Shown here piece after piece: positions 9,977 through 18,519 of a DNA stretch of 22,193 nucleotides. The stretch's first letter is position 1; every line of letters begins with the position of its first letter. A program made the translations under genes and the position numbers. The notes beneath the pieces were generated by a model. That model was not told the origin of the DNA. It saw nothing but the letters and a program-made list of their open reading frames with translations, and did no database searches. Source of the DNA: Mnemiopsis leidyi (taxonomy: Eukaryota; Ctenophora; Tentaculata; Lobata; Bolinopsidae); NCBI GenBank assembly GCA_000226015.1, contig JH153694.1:2771-24963 (forward strand), in the 5' to 3' direction.

Positions 9977-10847
9977 CGTTTCAAATATTTTCAGAGGATG
10001 TGTTTTAGTTCAAATTATTTTTATGATATCGAAATTGTTTAACTTAATCCTCTAATCGGTCCGAGATAAAGTTTTTTATGTAAGGAGATTGTTAAATAAG
10101 CTTATAACTTGATACAAAAAAGATAGAACTTAATGCACTTGATGATCTGCAAAACTCGATTGGAAAAATATAAACTTTCCTAACTCATTAAGCTTTCCCA
10201 GGATTTTCAATCAATCATTTTTGGTAAATTATTTGTTTGTAATTTGTTGTTATTATTCAAGGTTACATTTGACAATTTTCTACATGAGTCAGTATCTATG
10301 TATTTAATTTTTAATCAGAATTGTAATTTACATCCACATTGTTCACTTTCTTTATTTCTGATTATGCCACCATGTAACCCTCATTATTTTGATATTTCTG
10401 AAAGCACAAATGCAAGTGAACAATGTATGTATGTTGGGCGATGATATGCAATCTGGTTTGTATTTAAATCATGTTAATCATCAAATTACAACGTATCCGT
10501 GTATGAATTTTAGTAATGATTGTTTTAGAATTGTTAAATTTCTAGGAAAACCTTTTTTTTAATTTTTCCCAATATATGTCATTATTTAATGTAAAGTACA
10601 TTCCTCGTCTTCTTCCACGTAGATTACCTCGACAACTAATTTGTCTTGAGTAGCTCAGCCTCTTGGGATTATTTCTTAAGATTTATAGCATATTGATAAT
10701 TACTTAATTTTAATTGATATGTGTGTTGGTTGCTTAAGGTGGAGCTAACACAAAACTTCAATTTCACAGCAAACACAAGGCAGATATCAACCATGTAGAA
10801 TTTAAAATATGTTCTCCAAATCTTAGCCTCCCCATACCCTCTCCACC
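9977..10847. other. NCAPD3 3' flank and WDR91 upstream region
   Basis: This is AT-rich and I see no gene in it. It should contain the NCAPD3 3' UTR and the WDR91 promoter. No canonical AATAAA was seen close to the NCAPD3 stop. The small open frame at about 10244-10444 has no family features. Confidence 0.5.
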
Positions 10848-13800
10848 ATGGCTAGATCCTGCGTGGTAATGGACGAGATGGTCCGAGAGTATCTTCTCTT
10901 CAGGTTCGCCGAGTTAACCATCTTTGTGCTAACCTATCCTAGTTGTAAATCTTAAAAAACACAATTAAGATAAATTGTAAGTTACTACTTGATTAAATCA
11001 TTAAAGTAACTGCCAAGTGCCAAACTAAGTTCTATTTGATCTGTTTAAACCCTTCCATCGATTCTTCATAACTGATATAGTGTATAATCTTCAGGGGGTT
11101 CACAAAAACAGCTCAAGCTTTAGAGACAGAAATAAAGTTTGATAAAGACAAGAACATGAGAGCAGATAAGATAACTGATCATCTATTATCCTTTGTTTTT
11201 GCGTACGTTCCACTCTGCTGGGACTCTTGTTAATTCCATACTATAGTTCAATAAGATCCTATTATGTGAAGGAGAACTGTTTGACCCTGTTTCAGGTTGT
11301 ATCTTGTAGCTGATAAAATGTGTTAAATTTCATCTTCATTATTGTCAGGTCGGACTTATCTGGACTTAAGGACTACTGGAGCTATCTCAATAAACGGTTT
11401 TTCCGGAAAATTCCAAACACAGCGATACACAAAACTCTCATAAAGCTGGAAGATTGTCTTTACAAGTAAGTTGTATGTGTTTGTAGTACTTTTTTCTTAA
11501 TGATCATCCCCTACTTGACGATGTAGTTTTGATTACATTTTTAGTCAACTTTTTGAACTCTACTGACAAGTTGCCGTGTATCATGGATAAGACTGGTTTG
11601 TGAAAAAGAGATGTTTATTCAAAGTCGTTTATCCAGAGGGGAATTATTTACCTCAATGAGCGGCTTCAGGCTGTTACACCGTGAAGTGAAATATGTGAAA
11701 AGGGCGGAAGTGAATTCTTAGGAGAATTCCTCATGCTCTGAAGTGTTTTCTAATCTTCAACAATATTCAGTAATGATATTAGCATTGATAAGAATCGACA
11801 TGAGTGACATGTAGATCTGGATGTCCACATACTTGTAATGATATCTTCTCCATTTCAGATATTACATCGTGTATGCGCACCAGTCTCAGAAGCATGACAA
11901 AGTTGTCGAGTTTTTCGAGAGGTTCGGTCGTGACATCCTGGGTGGCGGGAATCGGGAAACTTGGCGGGAATGGTTCTGTTTTCCGTACATCAAAAATCCC
12001 GAGTTAAATCCTATCTTCAAATCATATTTTCAGTGAGTTGCGCCTAATAGAAGTAAACAGCTAATTTTAAAACATACCATACTCTGCAATTGTTAGGCTG
12101 GTGCTGTTAATTGTCGTCGCTAATTTCCAACTCATGGTTCCAATCATAACCGCTTGTTTCCGACATTCAGTTTAGAACATTCCGTGCTCATACTCCTACA
12201 CAAATATGTCTATACTCCTACACAAATATGTCTACATTCCCACACAAATATGTCTAAACAACTGTAGATAACAACAACTATTAACAGCCGGATGTGGAGC
12301 GACACAGTGCACACTTCTCTACAGAACTTTATCAGTTCTGTACTAGACGCCGTTCCGCTTCCTGCCTTGCTGCAGTGGAAAGATCACTCGTTTGATGAGG
12401 TGGAGGAGAAACAGCAGCTACAACGCGAGGTCTGTTGTCACGAGTTGTGTTGACACGTGTTGTGTTGTCACGTGCTGTATTGTCACGTGTTGTATTGTCA
12501 CGTGTTGTATTGTCACGTGTTGTGTTGACACGTGTTTTCTTGTCACGTGTTTTCTTGTCACCAGTGTAGTATTTGAGAAGTATGACACATGACAACACAT
12601 TCTAAACTGTATCATGTACCCCAGGTGACTGTACTGAAGATGAAGTTACAGGACACATCGAGTGTGAACCAGTTAGACGAAAATACCAACAACCTTAACA
12701 AGCAACTAGTCACCAGGTTTTATATAGTAATTTATATCTATTTTTTACTTAACTTTATACTTAAAATTTGAGACTTAATATACTTTATGTAGCTCCTATT
12801 AGTTTAAACTTACAGGAATCTAAAGTATTTAACCAACAATCAGATAAACGACAAATACCCAAACTCTCAGGTCGGACCTAGACATAGCAGAGGATTTCTA
12901 CATAATCTCAGCGGGCAGGTCTCCCGAAGCGGGTCGCTCGCCACTCACCGACCGTTCTACCATTCCTCGCTGCAAGAACGGCAGTTTCACTTGCCTCAAC
13001 CACCGTGACTACACCGAGCACACTGCGCCGCTGATCTTCGCGCGGTTCAGCTGCGAAGGCATGTTCTGTGCGACAAGCGATATAAACGGAGCACTGAAAA
13101 TTTGGACGTTTTCACCGGACATTAAAACAGTTCACAGCTTTGTGTTCAAAAGCGGAATATACAGCCTTCACTGGGCTACCAAAATCGATAAACTGTTGTA
13201 TGTAGGAACAGGCGACAGTAAGATCAAGATAATAAACATCAGCAACAGAAAGATAACGAACGAGATGAGTCATTCTACAGAGAATCTCAGGATAATATCC
13301 CTGGCATCCAACGTGACGTGCACACAGCTGGTATCTTCTGCTACTGACAAGGATCAGACTGTGAGCGAGTTTTTAGTGTGGGACTGTAAAACTAGGGAGT
13401 GTTTACACGTTTTAGAGATAACACCCCTTCCCTCGCCTATCACGTCCACTCATTTCAACCACAACGGCAATCTGCTGGTGTGTGGCGCGATGGACGGAAT
13501 GATACGCGTATACGCGGACTATCAGTGTATAATGGGCTGGCAATCCAGTCCCACTGCCATACACACGGTTAAGTTCAGTGTTGACGAGAACACTGTGTTT
13601 GCGTTCTGTAGAGACGGCTCCCTGTCTCAGTGGAGACTCTACCCCATGTCTCAATGTCTTTACACTGTAACTGTGTTGGAGGTACCTCCGCAAAACATCC
13701 AGCACTACGGTCGAGACATTGCACTAGACTCGGAAGGGAAGTATTTGCTGGTTGGGCGTGGTTTTCAGGCTGTAGTATACTCGGTAGAGGATGGTATAGT

Positions 13801-13927
13801 GGAAGACAGCGTGCTTCCTTCACAGGGATCTAAAGTTAGTTGTGTCGACTGGCATGTTCCCTACAGCACCAGATTATGTTTAACCGCAACTAACTCCGGT
13901 ATTGCTAGGATTATTGGACTTTTGTAG
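10848..13927 (+). CDS. WDR91: WDR91, WD-repeat endosomal Rab7 effector
   Basis: Exons are 10848-10903, 11095-11202, 11349-11465, 11859-12032, 12288-12429, 12625-12716 and 12871-13927, joined to 1746 nt, 581 aa plus stop. All introns are GT-AG, phase 2 except intron 5 (phase 0). The start is a strong Kozak site (CCACCATGG). WDR91 acts on endosome membranes with WDR81 and Rab7, limiting PI3-kinase activity so early endosomes mature. The LisH-like N-terminus has VREYLLFRGFTKTAQALE and SDLSGLKDYW. Exon 4 has YYIVYAHQ and EWFCFPYIKNPELNPIF, matching the family. Exon 6 looks like a coiled coil. Exon 7 encodes an SP-containing linker and then WD repeats from about residue 270 (NGALKIWTF, HFNHNGNLLVCGAMDGMIRVY, SVDENTVFAFCRDGSLSQW). 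It is shorter than human (747 aa), mostly in the middle linker. Introns 4 and 5 carry minisatellites. An optional 55-nt segment at 12816-12870 would break the frame. Confidence 0.94.
12192..12257 (+). repeat. 22-bp tandem repeat, 3 copies, WDR91 intron 4
   Basis: Units at 12192-12213, 12214-12235 and 12236-12257 share the core CACAAATATGTCTA; the third differs at a few bases. It lies wholly inside intron 4 and just upstream of the exon 5 acceptor, without touching the splice site. Confidence 0.9.
12436..12559 (+). repeat. 15-bp minisatellite of CACGTG boxes, WDR91 intron 5
   Basis: Eight 15-bp units start at 12436, 12451, 12466, 12481, 12496, 12511, 12526 and 12541, with a partial ninth. The commonest unit is TGTCACGTGTTGTAT or close to it. 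Units 2-8 contain the E-box palindrome CACGTG, and five of them read GTCACGTG. The array begins six bases after the exon 5 donor (GTCTGT at 12430). Because 15 is a multiple of 3, it makes long repetitive open frames on both strands; these are not genes. Confidence 0.95.
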
Positions 13928-14932
13928 CACATGTAAGGATAGGGAGGTTTAGGATCATGCTTTTTTTTCAGATCATTTTTAGGAAGGATTCGATTTTTCT
14001 GTCTGATTTCATTGTTAAGGTTTTGTGTGTACATATGATTTAAGTATGATTTATTATACTTTTGACGAACGTTAAAATTTGGTTAACGATTCAACCAGAC
14101 CGCAGCAAGATGCTCCTTTCAAATTTAACACGAGTGGTCACCGAATTTTGGTCGCACTCAGATATTTGGTAAAAGTAGCGCACAATTGAAGACGTACGAT
14201 TAAAGTCTAAACTTTTATCACTTTCACGCACGTTCCTGTTCTTTTGATTCGCGATTTCTTTAATTTAGGCGCCTAATGCGTGTCTGTCACGTGCGTATGT
14301 CCCAATCTCAGTCTAAAATCCGAACGTGTGCGTCATTTGTGCTCTTTGATTTGTATTTTAGATGGAAACATTATCATGATTAAAAGGGTCAAGTGGACGT
14401 GGAACTTTTTATACTATGAGAAAATTTACTGTTCAATTTTACCATTTTTGTGTGACTTATACTGGGCGTTCACATGGTACCTTGATAGGGAGTTCGGTGG
14501 AGAGTGAGCGACATTTCTATTATTCTAGTACGATTTCTAGTATGATTTCGAAGAAGTTTGGAGGGATATGTGCACGACCCGTGATATAGATTTTCATTGA
14601 GTTAATAACAAAGTTTGATTTATTAAGTTTGTAAATTCAACACAAAGTTTGTTTAAAATAGCTATTTCGTATACGATTTTGATAAAATACTCGTGTTATT
14701 TTGTCCATTTATGACCCAACTCACTTAAGTTTTCTGACCCGATCATATGACAAACTGAAGAGTCATGAAGTTTTAACGCACGTATGTCACGATTATTTCG
14801 ATAAAAAAAATGATAGCGATAATAGCATAGAATAAATCTAGGCTGCATCATGTACTTTACCAAGTACGCCGTGAACTTAGGAGTTGTCCACATATTACAA
14901 AATCAAATTTCAAAGTTATTCAATTTCTTTCC

Positions 14933-15125
14933 CTCCCGTAGTCAAGTGTACACCTACCAACAACTCCCGTAGTCAAGTGTACACCTACCAACAACTCCCG
15001 TAGTCAAGTGTACACCTACCAACAACTCCCGTAGTCAAGTGTACACCTACCAACAACTCCCGTAGTCAAGTGTACACCTACCAACAACTCCCGTAGTCAA
15101 GTGTACACCTACCAACAACTCCCGT
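14933..15125 (+). repeat. Perfect 31-bp tandem repeat, six copies
   Basis: The unit starts CTCCCGTAGTCAAG and ends CCTACCAACAA; copies begin at 14933, 14964, 14995, 15026, 15057 and 15088, with a 7-base partial at 15119. The six full copies are identical at every base. Each contains the palindrome GTGTACAC. Identity implies recent expansion or homogenisation. Confidence 0.97.
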
Positions 15126-15592
15126 GTCTCTGATCGCGTGACTAGCTATATCCAAGCAGGTAGTCACGTGGCTGAGTAATGGTCAAGAGCATTGGCTCTC
15201 TCTTCATGTGCAGGCCAACTATTTGTGAAAGGTCCACAATCGTTTATTCACCCCCTTGATTTAACCTTATCGCGGCCATAAACCCTTTTGAGACCGACAA
15301 ATGACTGGAATTTAACCTTAAAATGTAATATTGAAAATGGGTCGAAAAGAGACATCTATGAAATAACAAAATTCTCAGCATTTCAGGGATTTCAGCGAAA
15401 CGTTTTCAAGAAAGTCCTGTTTTTTTGTCAGATAAGCTGATCATTTTTAAGGGAATTGGCCGGCCAGAAGTAATTTCTGGAAAAAGATAGAGGTGATGTG
15501 GGACGATGTTTGATTTTGTGATCATGGCCACCCCCTTGTAATCAACCGTAATCATTTAAAACTTCCCTCTAGGTGTGATAACAACTGTAACA

Positions 15593-15669
15593 GATATGTA
15601 ACAGATATGTAGCAAATATGTGATGGATATGTGACAAATATTTGGCAAATATGTGATGGATAAGTTACA
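15593..15669 (+). repeat. 11-bp degenerate tandem repeat, seven copies
   Basis: Seven consecutive 11-base units follow the pattern (G/A)ATATGTNNNN, for example GATATGTAACA, GATATGTAGCA, AATATGTGATG, GATATGTGACA. Divergence between units suggests an older array than the 31-bp one. Confidence 0.85.
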
Positions 15670-15690
15670 GACATCACAGCACTGAGCACA

Positions 15691-15726
15691 CCCAGTAATG
15701 CTATAAGACCCAGTAATGCTATAACG
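15691..15726 (+). repeat. 18-bp direct duplication
   Basis: CCCAGTAATGCTATAAGA at 15691-15708 is repeated at 15709-15726 with changes only in the last bases. It sits just after the 11-bp array. Confidence 0.9.
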
Positions 15727-16020
15727 TGACTGCAAATGGGGTGAGTCGTCAGTCACTGCAACGTTGTAATAGCGGTATGATAAATTATTGGCAGTGCAGG
15801 TGTGTTTTAGTTCAATGTTCATACTTAAGATATCCTAAGTTTTGTTCTTCCGAAGACTACTCAAAGTTAAATTCTATGATCTGCAACGAGGCATAATTAC
15901 TGCCTACATTGTGTTGGAAATTTTACTTTTAAATAATTGTTTACTGTTTTGTGTTGCAACAGTTGGTAAGACAACTTCTTTACATTAACTGCTGTTGCAA
16001 AAGTTCCTGTTTTGTGCACG

Positions 16021-17236
16021 ATGGAGACCTATGAATTTGCCCAAACTCGTGACTTCTCTTCCTCGGTCCATAACTCCTCCCAAAACGATCTAAGAATTTT
16101 CATCAAGTTTTTCCTTCCGACTGCATCAGGGATAAATATTCCTTTAGTCCTCACTAACTTGATAGTTTTCATAAATACAGGAATTCTTAATTCCCCGTCC
16201 AACATCTTGTATTTCAACCTGGTGATAATGGACTTATTGAACTGTATTGTTGGTATTATGTTGTCATATCACATGCACATCACAAATACAAGCGCAAAAG
16301 TTGGACACAGCACTCTAGAAACAGTTTTTTACACAATCTACAACTTCGCTTATAACGGAAGGGTGTTCCTCGTTTTCGGGCTTTGCTTGATCAGAGTTCT
16401 GTGGACTGAAATGTCAGCCTTAAGTGTGATTAGTCAGTTGAAGAAAATTTCAGTAGTTACAGTCATGATTGCCTATTTCATGTCTGTCAGCTACCTTGTC
16501 TACAGATTTTACGAAATTTCCAGAAACCCAGAAGAGGGCTCGCAGCTGTTTACGTCTGGTTTGACTGAGGCAGGAGAACTGTTTGTAGTGGGACTGATAA
16601 TCAGTATAATCTTGATGTCTATCTACATCCAAGTACGGATCCGTCTAAACAAGTCCAGACTCCAGAACAACTCCCGCTATAAGAGAGCGATAAAAGTCAG
16701 TCTCCTGATCACTCTACTGTTCGCCATCTCTTACTCCTACTACGCAGTTCATCTTGCAGCAAAAATTTACTTGAAGAAGCACTGGGAAAATATTATATCT
16801 CAAAAGTGTGGTTCATCAACAAAAGATGTCAATCCAATTTGGATTGACATTCTTGTGTGCAACTCGTTGAGGTTTGGAGTCAGCTTTATGTGCATCCAAA
16901 GTCTGGGGAACGGGATTATCTTACTTTGGCAGGTACTAACTAATTTGGCCAATTTAGAATTGAAAAATGAGATGATCGAATCAACATCCATTCTATGCAT
17001 GTTTAATGCTCTTAAGGAGTTTTTGTTACTGTAACAGAATACAACTTAAAACTGGTTTTAATGACCATTATTTTCAGAAGCATACTCGTCAGTTTCTACA
17101 AAGGAAAGCCACCTTATGTTTTATGGATGGTAGAAGGATGTGTTGGGGTTGCTGCAGTGAAGATATCGATCGTCACAGCCTGATCCAAAACACTTTTCCG
17201 ACATTGGCACGAAAACTTTCTTTGACGAGAAACTGA
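16021..17236 (+). CDS. Divergent rhodopsin-like seven-transmembrane receptor
   Basis: Two exons, 16021-16932 and 17078-17236, join in phase 0 (donor after CAG, acceptor ATTATTTTCAG) to 356 aa. Unspliced, the frame ends at 17034 after 337 aa. The start is ATG 16021. Asn18 in NSS is a glycosylation site. Seven hydrophobic segments lie near residues 30-52, 62-84, 100-126, 141-161, 186-206, 223-246 and 276-303. Helix 2 has NLVIMDLL with Asp71, the class A LAxxD pattern. Helix 3 ends LCLIRVLW, keeping only Arg125 of DRY. Helix 6 lacks CWxP and helix 7 lacks NPxxY (GNGIILLWQ instead). Exon 2 supplies a basic helix-8-like KHTRQFLQRKA and a Cys-rich tail, which is why the spliced form is preferred. 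The ligand cannot be told; G-protein coupling is uncertain with these motifs missing. Confidence 0.75.
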
Positions 17237-18519
17237 ACCTCCCATGTAATATAAGATATCAGTATCCCTCTTGCTGAGAAACTAACCCTGCTGGGGTACT
17301 TACACTAATCCGGCCAGGACCTTAAACCTACCCAAGTCTAGGACCCACCCCTTAACCGTTTACAGTTATAGTTAGGGCTAGTGCGGCTTTTAAAATTAAA
17401 CGTAACAAAATTTAAGTTTGAGTTTGACCTGATTTTTTGTAGGCGGATTGCATTGTCCATGAATTGATGGCGGATCCGATATTAAGTAGACTTTCTGGCG
17501 GACACCTGGGCGGAAGTCCGCCGAATGCCGATTATCACTTGATAGTTTACATCAGCAATTGTCTATAATTATAAAGTATATAGTCGCTAGAAAGGCGTTG
17601 ATAGGGGTTAAGTCTGAATTAATACGCTAGGGCGATGGCTTATTTGGTGGAGAAATCATCTAGACAATTAAGTGGTTTACGGATCATATTCATACGCATA
17701 CCCGACTTGGCACGGTGCCAGCCCATGAATTGTCTGAATTGACTTTCAATGGAAATCGTGTCCATTCAAATATCTGCTCAGTACCCATCACGTAATTACC
17801 TCTGCTTTGATTCTTCGGCAGAAACTAGTGGGCGAGTTGACGGAGATCAGGTCAGAAAACTGCGGTTATTACACGTAGGAAGGATCAGATAGTAAAATAC
17901 TTTGAAAGCTGCACCTGTGCATGGTTTAATGTTAATTGGGGTCGATTTTCGCGTGTGACTATGCTTCCAAATATTATCTACATTTTATAATAATAGCATA
18001 GACATATGACATTTTTCTACTCGCTCACAACCCACAATTTCTTTCATTTGAGAGGGTCCATTTATTGTTTGTGTAGCTTCTATTTACTATAAGTATTCGT
18101 GTTTCGGCGATCCCCTCTTAATTTAAATCTAATAGCATTTTTAGGATGTTTTGGTTTTTCGATCACTTGCAGTTCCGGTAATTTTTATAAAAATTAGTTG
18201 ATAAAAAACACACATTCATAAAATTTACAAAAGATCTTAAAATCGTAGATTGTACAGTTTTATCAATCTTGATCAAACCTTTACTTGTTCTTGTGAGCAA
18301 ATATTATTTACACTTGAAAACTCTAGGATATGTACAACTAAAACTCATAACCGGTTTATTCAGCTTATATTATTAATACTCAGCCGCATTGTTATACCTT
18401 GAAAAAGGCAACCCTTGAAAAGTTCACAATAGCATAAGATACTATCGTGTTAAGTAACACAGCCAAAAAATTAGGGGCAAGTTAAAAGGTAGAGAAAATC
18501 GTTCAATAGTCCAAACTAT
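17237..18519. other. Gene-free region between receptor and IQCA1
   Basis: There is no supported coding region. It contains four GGCGGA words between about 17441 and 17522, the last facing TCCGCC across 2 bases (17509-17522). The minus-strand AATAAA at about 18355-18360 could be the poly(A) signal for the distal IQCA1 terminal exon. Confidence 0.5.

Larger units (their letters stand above)
13928..16020. other. Gene-free region with tandem arrays
   Basis: I see no coding region here. It holds the WDR91 3' UTR, the 31-bp array (14933-15125), an 11-bp array (15593-15669) and an 18-bp duplication (15691-15726), then the upstream region of the receptor gene. Small open frames at 14280-14507 and 15556-15822 lack family features. 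Confidence 0.6.

Noticed and set aside
9589..9984. Minus-strand 131-codon open frame
   Set aside because: It is antisense to the low-complexity NCAPD3 tail, with no family features or splice context.
12332..12615. Repetitive open frames on both strands (RDNTTRDNTT-like and VTCCIVTCC-like)
   Set aside because: They are products of the 15-bp minisatellite, whose period is a multiple of three, and overlap a real WDR91 exon and intron.
16012..16020. Receptor start at 16012
   Set aside because: It is a TTG; the ATG at 16021 is three codons later in the same frame.
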